64,000 nucleotides of DNA from Metasolibacillus fluoroglycofenilyticus (GTDB lineage: Bacteria > Bacillota > Bacilli > Bacillales_A > Planococcaceae). A program made the translations under genes and the position numbers. How positions within the stretch are numbered: the stretch's first letter is position 1; each line of letters opens with the position of its first letter. Under the pieces are notes generated by a model that made no database searches, was not told where the DNA came from, and worked only from the letters and a program-made list of their open reading frames with translations. Shown here piece by piece: positions 45,626 through 55,548 of this stretch. The stretch lies in the NCBI RefSeq assembly GCF_003049645.1, contig NZ_PYWK01000002.1:124001-188000 (forward strand). The letters are read 5' to 3'.

Positions 45626-46732
45626 ATGAAGATTATTGAAATGACGATACGCCATTTACAAATGGAATTAAAATCACCGTTTACAACGAGTTTTGGCACA
45701 TTTACAACGAAAAACTTTTTACTTTTAGAGGCTAAGGATGAGGCGGGTACAATCGGTTGGGGTGAATCTGTTGCCTTCGACTCCCCTTGGTATAACGAAG
45801 AGACGCTTAAAACGAATTGGCATATGCTAGAGGATTTTTTAATTCCTCTAATTTTAAATAAAGACATCGCTCACCCAGATGAAGTCAGTGAAATTTTTGC
45901 ACCAATCCGTAAAAACAATATGGCAAAATCGACGATTGAAGGTGCTGTTTGGGATATTTACGCACAGCAAACAAAACAATCATTAGCACAGGCTCTTGGT
46001 GGTACGAGAGATAAAATCGAAGTGGGCATCAGTATCGGCATTCAAAATTCAATTGAAGAACTTGTTGAATTAGTAGACGGCTACGTGAAGGAAGGTTATA
46101 AGCGGATTAAAGTGAAGGTGAAACCAGGCTGGGATGTAGAGGTAATGCGTACTTTGCGCGAAACATTCCCCCATGTGGCAATTATGGCTGATGCCAACTC
46201 AGCATATCGTTTAGAGGATGCTGAATTATTAAAGCAACTGGATGAATTCAATTTAACAATGATTGAGCAACCTTTAGCTTCAGATGATATTATTGACCAT
46301 GCGAAATTACAGGAGCAACTAACAACACCAATTTGCTTAGATGAAAGCATTCATTCACTTGAAGATGCACGTAAAGCTGTGGAACTAGGCTCTACTAAAA
46401 TTATCAACATAAAAATCGGTCGTGTTGGCGGCTTAACAGAAGCCAAAAAAATTCATGATTATTGCGCAACGGCAGGCATTCCTGTATGGTGTGGTGGCAT
46501 GCTAGAATCTGGCGTAGGTCGCGCACATAATGTGGCTCTAACAGCACTTTCGAACTTCACCCTGCCTGGTGACACAGCAAGCTCAAGCCGCTATTGGGAA
46601 AAGGATATTATTGAACCCGAGGTTGTCGCTGAAAACGGCTATATCCAAATACCTCAAACAGTAGGTATTGGCTATGAGGTAAATAGAGAAACAGTGGATG
46701 CTTACACGATAGCGTCAAAAATTTACCGTTAA
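45626..46732 (+). CDS. Enolase-superfamily N-acylamino acid racemase / o-succinylbenzoate synthase-like
   Basis: This 368-residue enzyme has the MLE-subgroup residues: the KxK base (IKVKVKPG), metal ligands in [13 protein letters not shown] and CLDESIH, and the second Lys in [13 protein letters not shown]. The family covers o-succinylbenzoate synthase (MenC) and N-succinylamino acid racemase. No other men genes are near, and the GNAT and M20 genes adjoin, which favours the racemase role. It starts one base after the GNAT stop. Confidence 0.88.
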   Translation: MKIIEMTIRHLQMELKSPFTTSFGTFTTKNFLLLEAKDEAGTIGWGESVAFDSPWYNEETLKTNWHMLEDFLIPLILNKDIAHPDEVSEIFAPIRKNNMAKSTIEGAVWDIYAQQTKQSLAQALGGTRDKIEVGISIGIQNSIEELVELVDGYVKEGYKRIKVKVKPGWDVEVMRTLRETFPHVAIMADANSAYRLEDAELLKQLDEFNLTMIEQPLASDDIIDHAKLQEQLTTPICLDESIHSLEDARKAVELGSTKIINIKIGRVGGLTEAKKIHDYCATAGIPVWCGGMLESGVGRAHNVALTALSNFTLPGDTASSSRYWEKDIIEPEVVAENGYIQIPQTVGIGYEVNRETVDAYTIASKIYR

Positions 46733-46748
46733 CTATTCATTGTGAAAG

Positions 46749-46955
46749 AGAGCTGTCCAAAAAGCCGTGCATAGCTGGCATTTTGGACAGTAGCGATGAT
46801 GCTTCGCAAAATGTTGATTCCTATAAACAGAAAACGCCTCTTTTAAAAATGGGATGAACATTGGCTTTAGCAGCGCTATCCTTCAGTAAAAGTGAAGCGA
46901 TGAAAACATTGATTTCAATGCGGTGGCAAAACAAAATAAACTTTTCGGACAGCTC
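46749..46955 (+). repeat. MITE-like repeat family A, copy 2 (intact)
   Basis: About 207 bp with terminal inverted repeats: AGAGCTGTCCAAAAAG at the left and CTTTTCGGACAGCTCC at the right. Next to the left end is a stem (CTGTCCAAAAAGCCG with CATTTTGGACAG). There is no ORF. Similar copies lie at 8299-8744, 48777-48973 and 51751-51950. Confidence 0.8.
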
Positions 46956-47247
46956 CCGCTATTGTTTATTGAAATATGTCTTATTTCGAAAACAAATAAA
47001 TTTTTTATCAGGTTGAAAATACTCCGTATAAAGACTTTGCTTTAACATACAATCGTATAAGCAAAACTGTATTTTGTTAGCTTAGGAAGGTTTTTTACTT
47101 TCCAAACAGCCTCTAACATATTAACAGCCTATAAAAAATCCATTTAGTGAAACTAGCAATCTGTGAAAATTCCTATTCGCTGTTGATTCACTTTATATGG
47201 CATATGAAAAGTCAGAATTTTTAAAAAATATAAGCGAAGGTGAAAAA

Positions 47248-48306
47248 ATGAGAAAAAGTTTACAAATTGGTGGCGCATTCGTTGGCTTAATTGTTGGTGC
47301 AGGCTTTGCCTCAGGACAAGAAATTATGCAATTTTTTACGAGCTTTGGCTTAATTGGGATTGTGGGGGCACTACTCGCCACTTTTGCCTTTTCATTTTTA
47401 GGTATGACGTTGGCTCAGCTTGGCTCACAGCTTCAAACTACCTCACATAAAGGTGTTATTTACTATATGGGCGGGCGCTATATTGGGCTTGCACTTGATT
47501 TTTTAATTACCTTCTTTTTATTTGGTGTAGCCGTTGTTATGTTTGCTGGCTCTGGAGCAACATTCCAGCAAATGTTTGGCATCCCTACAGCAATTGGTAG
47601 CATTATTATGGTTGTATTGACAATCGCTACGTTGCTATTAAATGTTAAAAATATCATTAATGTTATTGCCATTTTAACTCCTTATTTAATGGCTGTTATT
47701 TTCATTATTTTAATCTACTCTTTATTTACGATGGACCTATCTTTGTCAGAAGCAAATCAAATAGCAAAGGAACAAGCATCTGCGAGCTCCAATTGGTTTG
47801 TCAGCGCATTGCTATACGTTTCATATAATCTTGCGGCAGGTGCTGCTATGTTAATCGTTATGGGTGGTACTGTCAAAGACCGTAAAGTGGCGGGAATGGG
47901 CGGGATTTTAGGTGGTATTATGCTCGGCTTTCTAATTATTTTAATTAATGTCACTATGTTTGTGAAAATAGACATTGTTGCAGGTGTTGATATGCCCACA
48001 CTAGCATTAGCGAAACAAATCCATCCATTTATCGGTATCTTAATGGCAGTCGCACTACTGGGCATGATGTATAACACTGCTGTCGGTATGTTTTATGCAT
48101 TTACAGTGCGCTTTATTGCACCTGACCATCAAATGTTTAAACCAGCAGTTGTTCTTGTTGGTACTGCCGGCTTTGTGGCAAGCTTTATTGGTTTTACAAA
48201 CTTAGTAAGTAAAGTATATGCTACAATGGGCTATCTAGGATTCGTCCTTATTCTTGTCATTATTTTTGCATGGTTACGGAAAGATAGGAAGGGGCTAGCA
48301 AATTAA
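47248..48306 (+). CDS. YkvI-family membrane protein (COG3949-type)
   Basis: This 352-residue protein has about ten membrane helices and starts LQIGGAFVGLIVGAGFASGQEIMQFF, the unwound first-helix pattern of APC/LeuT-fold transporters, as in the YkvI family. The substrate is unknown. The ATG at 47248 follows AAGGTG; the upstream frame beginning at 47197 lies in repeat-like DNA and was not used. Confidence 0.87.
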   Translation: MRKSLQIGGAFVGLIVGAGFASGQEIMQFFTSFGLIGIVGALLATFAFSFLGMTLAQLGSQLQTTSHKGVIYYMGGRYIGLALDFLITFFLFGVAVVMFAGSGATFQQMFGIPTAIGSIIMVVLTIATLLLNVKNIINVIAILTPYLMAVIFIILIYSLFTMDLSLSEANQIAKEQASASSNWFVSALLYVSYNLAAGAAMLIVMGGTVKDRKVAGMGGILGGIMLGFLIILINVTMFVKIDIVAGVDMPTLALAKQIHPFIGILMAVALLGMMYNTAVGMFYAFTVRFIAPDHQMFKPAVVLVGTAGFVASFIGFTNLVSKVYATMGYLGFVLILVIIFAWLRKDRKGLAN

Positions 48307-48647
48307 AAAGATAAGATTCTGCCTCTATAACTTATCAATTATGCCTTAGCGTAATTGCGTCCAAATTGTTCAAGCTGTTCGGTGAAGCTAAAACAATCAC
48401 GACATAAGACATGGTTAACTGACCTGTATCACACAGATTTTCCCTCAAAATCTATGACATTCGCTGTCAACACGATGCTGGTCAATCAGTCGTTGCCACA
48501 GGGATGCGGTTGTCTTAGATCGAGTTTCCCTTCACCCGCTGAACATAGTCTAATGTTTGATTCATCTCGCCACCTACAGGGGTGGGAGACTTCTGTACCT
48601 GTCGCTTTGCTATCGGCACAAATAAGATTTGTCGCGACACTTTCGGC
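48307..48647. other. Intergenic stretch with repeat-like structure, no supported gene
   Basis: On the minus strand one short frame ends FTEQLEQFGRNYAKA before TAA (about 48350), and another reads KATGTEVSHPCRWRDE with a hairpin (CCCACCCCTGTAGGTGG). These look like the right-hand end of a decayed mobile element, perhaps of the IS200/IS605 kind, but no transposase core is left. No ribosome binding site supports a gene here. Confidence 0.35.
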
Positions 48648-48745
48648 ATGTGCTCCTGCGTTTACTCGTCGCAAAAAAACATATGCTCCTGCGATTACTC
48701 GTCGCAAAAAACATATGCTCCTGCGATTACTCGTCGCAAAAAACA
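48648..48745 (+). repeat. Three tandem copies of a 32-33 bp unit
   Basis: The unit is (A)TGCTCCTGCGATTACTCG followed by TCGCAAAAAACAT. The second and third copies are identical; the first differs at two places. Single copies occur inside the family B repeats at about 8571-8605 and 41038-41072. There are no unique spacers. Confidence 0.8.
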
Positions 48746-48776
48746 TTGCTGAAAGAAGTTAAAATCTGAGCAATGG

Positions 48777-48973
48777 GGGCTGTCCAAAAAGCCGTGCATA
48801 GCCGGCATTTTGGACAGTAGCGATGATGTTTCAATTCCTATAAACAGAAAATGCCTCTTTTAAAAATGGGATGAACATTGACTTTAGCAGTGTTATCCTT
48901 CAGTCAAAGGGAAGCGATGAAAACATTGATATAAATGCGGTGGCAAAACAAAATGGACTTTTCGCACAACTCC
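48777..48973 (+). repeat. MITE-like repeat family A, copy 3
   Basis: GGGCTGTCCAAAAAGCC at the left end and TTTTCGCACAACTCC at the right end, with the same middle as copy 2 apart from a small deletion after GATGATGTTTC. Confidence 0.75.
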
Positions 48974-49197
48974 TCTTATGGCATGGCTAATGTAAATTTA
49001 TTGTGACCACCTCAGGAGCAGATAATTAATATATTGCCTAAGGTATTCTTTACTTTATTCGTCATCTTGCCTTTGCAAAGTACACTCTAACAAAGTTAAA
49101 TGCTATTTTTTTGAATTAATGATTTTGAATTATTCGCTGTTATGTTAAAGTAAAAGTAATTATTGCCATTGTATTAATTAGACCTGGGGGAATTATT

Positions 49198-50022
49198 ATG
49201 AAAATAATCGAAGCACTTGCAATGTCAGCACCTTATATCCACCTTGCACTAAAAGAAGAAGCAATTGTAGCTGTTTGTCGAAAAGAAGATAACAAAATTA
49301 TTAAATATTTAGCTGGTAAGCAAGTGGACACTGGTTATAAAGACGGAGATCAAATTAACCCGAATGATGAAAATGTATTTATCGCCTTCAATGGAAAAAA
49401 TGCAAACGTCATTATTCCGGAGGATGTATATGGTGTTGCGGTAAATGCTTTTTCATTCCCAATTCATGAAAATAATAAAGTAGTAGGAGCGCTTGCTTTC
49501 GGCTTACCTATTGCAAATGCCATTAAGCTTGAGAAATATATGGAGCAAATGAATAGCATTGTTTCGGGGTTGCAGGACAAAGTACATACAATCGCTTCTC
49601 ACTCTGAGGAATTGGCTGCAACAAGTGAGGAGATTAATCGTCAAGCTCAGCACGCATTAGAGGATGCTGAAAAGACAAATACAATTACAGACTTAATCAA
49701 AAATATTTCGCGTCAAACAAACTTGCTTGGCTTAAATGCCTCAATCGAAGCAGCGCGCGCAGGTCAACACGGTGCAGGCTTTAATATTGTAGCGCAAGAA
49801 GTTCGTAAAATGTCGCAAGAAACATCAAGTGCAACTGAAAATATTGAAGGTTCATTAAAAAATATTAACCGCAATTTAGAAAATTTAAAGCAAAACATGG
49901 GACAAGTAAATGAGGCAACAAATGAACAGGCTCAGTTAGTCCATGATTTCAGCGAAATTATCGAAGAATTAACCGTTCTCAGCCACGATATGAAAGCATT
50001 TATGCAAAGTACGTTTAAATAA
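49198..50022 (+). CDS. Soluble methyl-accepting chemotaxis-type protein
   Basis: This 274-residue protein has no membrane helix. Residues about 1-120 form a small sensory domain ([26 protein letters not shown]), and about 135-274 a short signalling domain with the conserved tip [21 protein letters not shown]. It may signal to CheA/CheW from the cytoplasm. GGGGG precedes the ATG. It is monocistronic. Confidence 0.88.
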   Translation: MKIIEALAMSAPYIHLALKEEAIVAVCRKEDNKIIKYLAGKQVDTGYKDGDQINPNDENVFIAFNGKNANVIIPEDVYGVAVNAFSFPIHENNKVVGALAFGLPIANAIKLEKYMEQMNSIVSGLQDKVHTIASHSEELAATSEEINRQAQHALEDAEKTNTITDLIKNISRQTNLLGLNASIEAARAGQHGAGFNIVAQEVRKMSQETSSATENIEGSLKNINRNLENLKQNMGQVNEATNEQAQLVHDFSEIIEELTVLSHDMKAFMQSTFK

Positions 50023-50028
50023 TAAACG

Positions 50029-50073
50029 AAAAGCGACTGTCCCCTTGTTCCAAGGTGATTAGCCGCTTTTTTT
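50029..50073. terminator. Bidirectional terminator
   Basis: AAAAGCG pairs with CGCTTTT outside an inner CCTTG/CAAGG stem; T runs follow on the plus strand (CGCTTTTTTT) and AAAA becomes TTTT on the minus strand. It serves the convergent chemoreceptor and CorA-like genes. Confidence 0.7.
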
Positions 50074-50082
50074 ATTCACTCG

Positions 50083-51495
50083 TTATGATTTTTTTCGGGT
50101 GTTTCTTTTTTGAACAAAACTTCTTGCAATGTGAAAGATTTGTCCAAATATTAAAAAGACACTAATTGCAATACCACCAATGGCTAAAATAAACGCCATC
50201 CATTCAAATAATGTAAAGCCTAAAATACTAGACCATTTAAGCGGCTCGTCTAATTCTTCAATAACTAAATTCATCCCATAAATGCCTGAAATCATACTAA
50301 AAATCGTTAAAATAAATAATAATTGATTTAGTCTATCTGCTGCACGATCCTCCTGTACACGATAGAGCTCTTCCAATGTTTCTTTAATTTCACGATACTG
50401 TATGTCGATGCGAAAGACCTCACGAAAATAATGAGTTAGTTCATGACCTTCTGCGCGCATAGATACTTCTGTAAAATAATAGCGAGAAGCAAATTTCGTA
50501 ATTTGCTCAATTAATTGTTCAACGATATGTTTATTTCTTGAATACTTTAACTCACTATTTTCAAAAGTTAATTTCAGAAGCGTTAACTTATAAAAATAAT
50601 GAATGATGACAATATAGTAAATAATACTGTGAAATTGCGCTATCATTTGTTTCGTAAATTGACTATTTTGATTTGAAATATGCATGTGACTCTGTAATGT
50701 TGTTAGCATATAATAATGAGGTGCATACCTATCATAGCTATGCTTTTTCACAAATCGTTGAATATAGTCATGGTTACTAGTAAACATATATTGTTGACCA
50801 TTCTTATCATATCCATTTAATTGTCCTGCCCTAAACAAAAATTCCTCACTGATTTCCTCCCCTTCTTCTAGCTGAATAAATGCACTTACATACATACGCT
50901 CATCCTCGAAAAAGGGAATTGTCGTCTGCAAATGTGTATAATCGACAAAAAAATCATTTAAAAATGGAGCAAGTAATTGAAAAATCATTTGTTCTGTATT
51001 TTCAAAAGACCATTTATCCAACTGTAAACTTGCTCCGCAATCCTCTTCGACTTTCGGGTTTAGTACACGAAAATAATGAGCAAATGATAAAGCACTCTGA
51101 ATTTCTTTTACATTATGCAGTTGTATTCGAATAGACATAATACCAATACTAAAAGGACATAGCATTATATCTACACTATGAATTGTATACTTAATATTTT
51201 CAAAGCCTGTTATCATTTCTCCATCCAACTGAAATAATTTTGTATAGCGATTAAAATATATAATGGAAGTTTGCTCATTTAATAATTTTTCTTCGATAAA
51301 AGGATAAAAAAATTGCTTTAACGCTTCCCTCGAATCATCAACATTTTTTCCGTAATATTTTTGATTTTCTGGGTCGTTCTGCATTTTGAAGTGATAATAT
51401 TGCTGCTCCTTCAACTTTTTCTCAAATCGGCGAAAATCATATTGCCTATAATTGAAAGGGTAATAAAAAATAAAATGTGTATTGTCGCATACCAT
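50083..51495 (-). CDS. CorA-like metal transporter family protein
   Basis: This 470-residue protein has a large cytoplasmic N-domain and two C-terminal membrane helices joined by the CorA signature (ISGIYGMNLVIEEL, with the GMN triad). Helix 1 is at about 395-412 and helix 2 at about 432-455. The N-domain is longer and more divergent than in typical CorA (about 320 residues), so the ion may differ from magnesium. It is monocistronic, with a family B repeat upstream. Confidence 0.72.
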   Translation of the reverse strand: MVCDNTHFIFYYPFNYRQYDFRRFEKKLKEQQYYHFKMQNDPENQKYYGKNVDDSREALKQFFYPFIEEKLLNEQTSIIYFNRYTKLFQLDGEMITGFENIKYTIHSVDIMLCPFSIGIMSIRIQLHNVKEIQSALSFAHYFRVLNPKVEEDCGASLQLDKWSFENTEQMIFQLLAPFLNDFFVDYTHLQTTIPFFEDERMYVSAFIQLEEGEEISEEFLFRAGQLNGYDKNGQQYMFTSNHDYIQRFVKKHSYDRYAPHYYMLTTLQSHMHISNQNSQFTKQMIAQFHSIIYYIVIIHYFYKLTLLKLTFENSELKYSRNKHIVEQLIEQITKFASRYYFTEVSMRAEGHELTHYFREVFRIDIQYREIKETLEELYRVQEDRAADRLNQLLFILTIFSMISGIYGMNLVIEELDEPLKWSSILGFTLFEWMAFILAIGGIAISVFLIFGQIFHIARSFVQKRNTRKKS

Positions 51496-51543
51496 AAAAG
51501 TCGCCTCCTACTGTTATATAGCCAAATAGCTCAAAAAACTAAC

Positions 51544-51624
51544 ATAAAGTGAAACTTCAATCAGTGAGGTTTTTCCTCCCCCCACTAATTGTTAGTTGAA
51601 CCAATCGAGCTCTTACGGAATAAA
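51544..51624 (+). repeat. Family B structured repeat, partial copy
   Basis: It starts ATAAAGTGAAACTTCAATCA, has TTGTTAGTTGAACCAATCG and ends in a shortened CTTACGGAATAAAG. Confidence 0.6.
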
Positions 51625-51750
51625 GTGGCGACTTTTTTACACCTTTTCAGTAAAGTATTTTTCACACGCGCGTATCGCATTAAATAGAACGTATTATCTC
51701 TTCTCATATGACTAACGCAGAAGCGAAGCTTTTTAGCAAAAACTTAGGCT

Positions 51751-51950
51751 GGAATTGTCCGAAAAGTCCATTTTATTTTGACACCGCATTGAAATAAATG
51801 CTTTCATCGCTTCCCTTTGACTGAAGGATAACACTGCTAAAGCCAATGTTCATCCCATTTTTAAAAGAGGTGTTTTCTGTTTATAGGAATTGAAACATCA
51901 TCGCTACTGTCCAAAATGCCCGCTATGCACGGCTTTTTAGACAGCTCCAG
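51751..51950 (-). repeat. MITE-like repeat family A, copy 4 (inverted)
   Basis: It carries the same sequence as the other copies in reverse orientation: GGAATTGTCCGAAAAG at the left and CTTTTTAGACAGCTCC at the right, with AAGGATAACACTGCTAAAGC inside. It lies just after the acyl-CoA dehydrogenase gene and may form its transcript end. Confidence 0.75.
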
Positions 51951-51963
51951 CCTTGTAAATTTA

Positions 51964-53634
51964 TTATCCAATAATCTCCTCGAAATACTGCACCGTTGTC
52001 ATCGCAGTGCCGAATTCACGTAATTCCCAAGCTTGCTGTAAATAAATAATGGCTAGCTTTTCATATTTACCGCCGAATTTCTGTGCCCATTCAACTGCTA
52101 CAACACTTTCATAAAGCTGCGCCATTTTTTCTGCTACTTGCTTTGCTTCAAAGGTTTTTGTTGCCTCATCTAATGAACTAAATGTTTGCAACATCACCTC
52201 TAGTTTATCTAATTGCTCCGCCACAATTTGTGTTAATTCATTCACCTGTAGTTGTGCCAAACGCTCACGCATCACGTTCACAAATAATTCATGCCCCTTA
52301 AATTTATCAACTAAGCGAATAAGCTCTAATGCCAAAATATTGGCTGTTCCCTCCCAGACAGTAAGCACCTGCGCATCCCTTAATAAACGCGGTGTGACAA
52401 AGTCCTCAATATAGCCGTTGCCACCATGTAGTTCGATTGCTTCACTTGCATAATGAACAGCCTGCTCCGCTGTTTCTTTTTTCATTATCGCAATGTTTAA
52501 GCGATTCATAATAATATCCTGCTCCGTACCATGCCCGCTCGTCACCTTATCATAAAGCTGAATAAGATCAAAAACTGTCGCGGTCTCAACATGTAATTTC
52601 GCTGCATATTTGCTAAGTGAATCTTGTATCATCGGATATTGCGTTAATGGCTTCCCAAAGGCATAGCGATTTGTTACATAATGCTTCGCTTCGATAAAGC
52701 CTCGTCGCATAATGCCAATCGATGCAACCGCATTGCAAATTCTTGATAAATTTAAAGCCTCTAGCATATAATAGATTCCTTTATTTTGCTCCCCTACAAT
52801 ATAAGCGTATGCACCGTCAAATTCCACTTCTCCCGAAGGCACCGCTCTTACACCTAGCTTATCTTTTAATCGACGAATGCGTAGATGATTGAGCTGCCCA
52901 TTTTCCTGGCGCCATGGTACTGCAAATAATGTTAAGCCTTTTGAGCCTGTTGGTGCGCCCTCCAGCCGCGCAAGCACCATCGCCACACCACACATCCCTG
53001 CATTGGAGGCAAAATATTTTTCACCATATAGACGGAAACACTCTCCCTCCTGTCTAGCCTCCACAATATTTGCCCCAACATCTGAGCCACCTTGACGCTC
53101 TGTCAAAAATGTAGCCCCCTCATATAACTCTGTATCACCCGTTGCACAAACATGCGGTAAAAAGCGAGCCTTCACCTCTTCATTTGCATAATGGTCTAAT
53201 AAATAGGCTGTCGCCATCGTCAATGTTACTGGACAATAAAAGCCAGGCTCCGTTTGAGATAATAAATAACCCTGAGCAAAGCTGTACACATAATTCCCCT
53301 TTCTACCGAGCTCGGGAATAGCTTTATGAACGTAGCCAACAATACCTGTTTTATATGTTTGCTCGAGTGTCTTTTTGTAGCCATCATTGACTAAAACTTC
53401 TGATACTTCTTCACCATAGGCATTATACCTTTGTAATCTTGGTTCCCCTTGGCGGTCTGTAAACTTTGCACGCTCATCAATTTCACCTGCACAAAGCACC
53501 CCAAAATGAGAAAGCTCCTTTGTTGCATATGCTAAAAATTCTGTATCCAGCATATTTTCCAGTACCTTTAGTAAAGTATCATCATCCTCAAAAAAATTAG
53601 TTGTTTTCGCTACATCTTGCTGTAAAACCTTCAT
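51964..53634 (-). CDS. Acyl-CoA dehydrogenase, AidB-like
   Basis: This 556-residue flavoprotein is longer than usual acyl-CoA dehydrogenases (about 380) and has the AidB-type segment FLTERQGGSDVGAN, the NLSRICNAVASIGIMRRGF stretch and RYAFGKPLTQYP, followed by LHGGNGYIEDF. It oxidises acyl-CoA substrates or, like AidB, has a protective role. It is the last gene of the MerR operon, 13 bases after the acyl-CoA synthetase gene. Confidence 0.9.
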   Translation of the reverse strand: MKVLQQDVAKTTNFFEDDDTLLKVLENMLDTEFLAYATKELSHFGVLCAGEIDERAKFTDRQGEPRLQRYNAYGEEVSEVLVNDGYKKTLEQTYKTGIVGYVHKAIPELGRKGNYVYSFAQGYLLSQTEPGFYCPVTLTMATAYLLDHYANEEVKARFLPHVCATGDTELYEGATFLTERQGGSDVGANIVEARQEGECFRLYGEKYFASNAGMCGVAMVLARLEGAPTGSKGLTLFAVPWRQENGQLNHLRIRRLKDKLGVRAVPSGEVEFDGAYAYIVGEQNKGIYYMLEALNLSRICNAVASIGIMRRGFIEAKHYVTNRYAFGKPLTQYPMIQDSLSKYAAKLHVETATVFDLIQLYDKVTSGHGTEQDIIMNRLNIAIMKKETAEQAVHYASEAIELHGGNGYIEDFVTPRLLRDAQVLTVWEGTANILALELIRLVDKFKGHELFVNVMRERLAQLQVNELTQIVAEQLDKLEVMLQTFSSLDEATKTFEAKQVAEKMAQLYESVVAVEWAQKFGGKYEKLAIIYLQQAWELREFGTAMTTVQYFEEIIG

Positions 53635-53647
53635 ATGCTTTCACCTC

Positions 53648-55138
53648 TTAGCTTTTTAAAGTTTGCTTTAATATTTTCCCCGATGCATTGCGTGGAAGCG
53701 CTTCCACTCGCTCGTAAATTCGTGGAATTTTATATTTTGCCAGATGCTTTTCTAAATAAGCCTTTAATGCTTCTTCATCAATTGCAGCTTTCGCAGCGTA
53801 AACTGCCTTCACCGTTTCTCCCCATTGTGGATGTGGAATGCCAATCACCGCTACCTCAAAAATCCCTTCGTAGCTTAATAGACAATCTTCCACTTCCTTT
53901 GGATAAATATTGACACCACCTGAAATAATGACATCCTTTTTACGGTCAACAATCCATATATAGCCGTCCTCATCGACAGTTGCTAAATCACCCGATTTCA
54001 ACCAGCCATTAACAAATGTCGCCTTCGTTGCCGCCTCATCTTTGTAATAGCCAAGCATATTACCCTCACCATATAAAACAATTTCGCCAATTTCACCAGT
54101 GACTACATCTTCCCCATTTTCATTGACAATGCGCAGCTCCGTCCCAAATGGCGCACGTCGTCCAATACTGCCTGCCTTCTCCGCATGCTCATAACCAAAT
54201 AAGAGCGAGCCACTAGGACCAGCCTCTGTTAAGCCATAGACACATGTTAAATTGTTAGTACGGAATGCTTTTTGTACGAAGTGAACTTCATTTTGTGATA
54301 GTGGTGCACCGCCGTAAACCCACCACTGCATTGAGGATAAATCAGCCTCCTGTAATCTTGGTAGCCCTGCTGTTAATAAGTAGGCAACTGGTGCTCCAAA
54401 GAAATGTGTTGTTTTTTCCTGTTCGATAGAATCAATAAATAAATCTGGTGTAAATGTCGGTGTGAGCACATTTGTTGAGCCTACTAGTACACCAGCCATT
54501 AAAAATAAATGTAATGGCGCTGAATGTGTTAATGGCATCATTAACAATATTCGGCTTTCGGGCTTTACTTCCATCTCAATCGCAATCATATGTGCAACTG
54601 CTAAAATGTTACGATAGCTAAATAGTACGCCCTTTGGTTTCCCTGTTGTACCTGATGTATATAAAATTGTGGACGGGTCATCCTCCTTCAATTGACACTC
54701 AATCGCCTCACTACTCGCTTGTTTCAGCAATGTATCATAATGAAGCCAGCCTTCTGTGTCCTGACCTGTTTTAATTTTTACAGCTATATCCTCTATATTT
54801 TCAATAGCAGCAAAAATTGCCTCATGTGCTATTATTGCCTTTGCCTCAGAATGATTCGCTACATATTCCACATCCTGGAGCATAAATTTCGCATTAACTG
54901 GAACAACAATAGCTCCAATACGTTGAATCGCAAAATAACTTACAACAAACTCAGATACATTAGGCATAAAAATAATAACCTTTTCCCCTTGTTGAACCCC
55001 TTGTGCTAATAAGGCATTAGCTAATCGCGTCGCCTGCTCATCCAACTCTTGATACGTCAAACGCTTGCCTAAACAAACTACCGCTTCATTTGTTGGATAC
55101 TTTCTTGCATTACGCGCTAATAAATTTGAACTATTCAT
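53648..55138 (-). CDS. Acyl-CoA synthetase (AMP-forming, class I adenylate-forming enzyme)
   Basis: This 496-residue enzyme activates carboxylic acids to CoA thioesters. Motifs are LYTSGTTGKPKGVLF, YGLTEAGPSG, SGDLATVDEDGYIWIVDRKKD and the C-terminal Lys in ASGKILKQTL. Chain specificity is not readable. It overlaps the MerR regulator gene by 8 bases and is followed by the dehydrogenase gene, so the pair starts a fatty-acid or branched-acid catabolic route. Confidence 0.94.
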   Translation of the reverse strand: MNSSNLLARNARKYPTNEAVVCLGKRLTYQELDEQATRLANALLAQGVQQGEKVIIFMPNVSEFVVSYFAIQRIGAIVVPVNAKFMLQDVEYVANHSEAKAIIAHEAIFAAIENIEDIAVKIKTGQDTEGWLHYDTLLKQASSEAIECQLKEDDPSTILYTSGTTGKPKGVLFSYRNILAVAHMIAIEMEVKPESRILLMMPLTHSAPLHLFLMAGVLVGSTNVLTPTFTPDLFIDSIEQEKTTHFFGAPVAYLLTAGLPRLQEADLSSMQWWVYGGAPLSQNEVHFVQKAFRTNNLTCVYGLTEAGPSGSLLFGYEHAEKAGSIGRRAPFGTELRIVNENGEDVVTGEIGEIVLYGEGNMLGYYKDEAATKATFVNGWLKSGDLATVDEDGYIWIVDRKKDVIISGGVNIYPKEVEDCLLSYEGIFEVAVIGIPHPQWGETVKAVYAAKAAIDEEALKAYLEKHLAKYKIPRIYERVEALPRNASGKILKQTLKS

Positions 55139-55520
55139 CTTCCATCTCTCCCTTTAAATTCGCCAATTTTGTACTGAACATATTATGCAATTGCTGCAAT
55201 TCTTCTTTCATTTGGGTGAGCTCTTTTATTTTTTTATCAATTTCCTGCATTTTTAATGTACCGTATTCAACTGTACGCTCTAGCTGTTGAATGCCTGTGC
55301 GGTCCATATCAAAGAGCAGCACCATCTCTTTAATTTCCTCTAGCGAAAACCCATAGCGTTTCCCTCGAAAAATAAGCTTGAGCTTTGCTAGCTCCTTTTT
55401 AGAAAAGGTTCGTTGATTGCCTGTGGAACGCTCGGGATGAAGTAGCCCGAGCTCTTCATAATAACGAAGCGTCCTTGTCGATACATTAAATAACTTTGCT
55501 ACCTCTTGAATCGTCTGCAA
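55131..55520 (-). CDS. MerR family regulator of the acyl-CoA operon
   Basis: This protein of about 129 residues has an N-terminal MerR winged helix (TIQEVAKLFNVSTRTLRYYEELGLLHPERS) and a C-terminal coiled coil (about 85-125). There is no Cys metal site. I chose a TTG start at 55520 because GGAGG lies 8 bases before it. An ATG at 55526 is only 2 bases from that site, and an ATG at 55547 lies at or before the predicted transcription start. It resembles regulators of acyl-CoA degradation such as LiuR. It overlaps the synthetase gene. Confidence 0.88.
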   Translation of the reverse strand: MQTIQEVAKLFNVSTRTLRYYEELGLLHPERSTGNQRTFSKKELAKLKLIFRGKRYGFSLEEIKEMVLLFDMDRTGIQQLERTVEYGTLKMQEIDKKIKELTQMKEELQQLHNMFSTKLANLKGEMEDE

Positions 55521-55548
55521 AATCATCTCCTCCCACCACTTTTTCATT

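Noticed and set aside
45626..46732. menC in menaquinone synthesis
   Set aside because: No men genes adjoin; the GNAT and M20 genes favour the N-acylamino acid racemase role, although dual activity is possible.
48648..48745. Possible CRISPR array
   Set aside because: The units abut one another and have no variable spacers, there are only three, and no cas genes are in the window.
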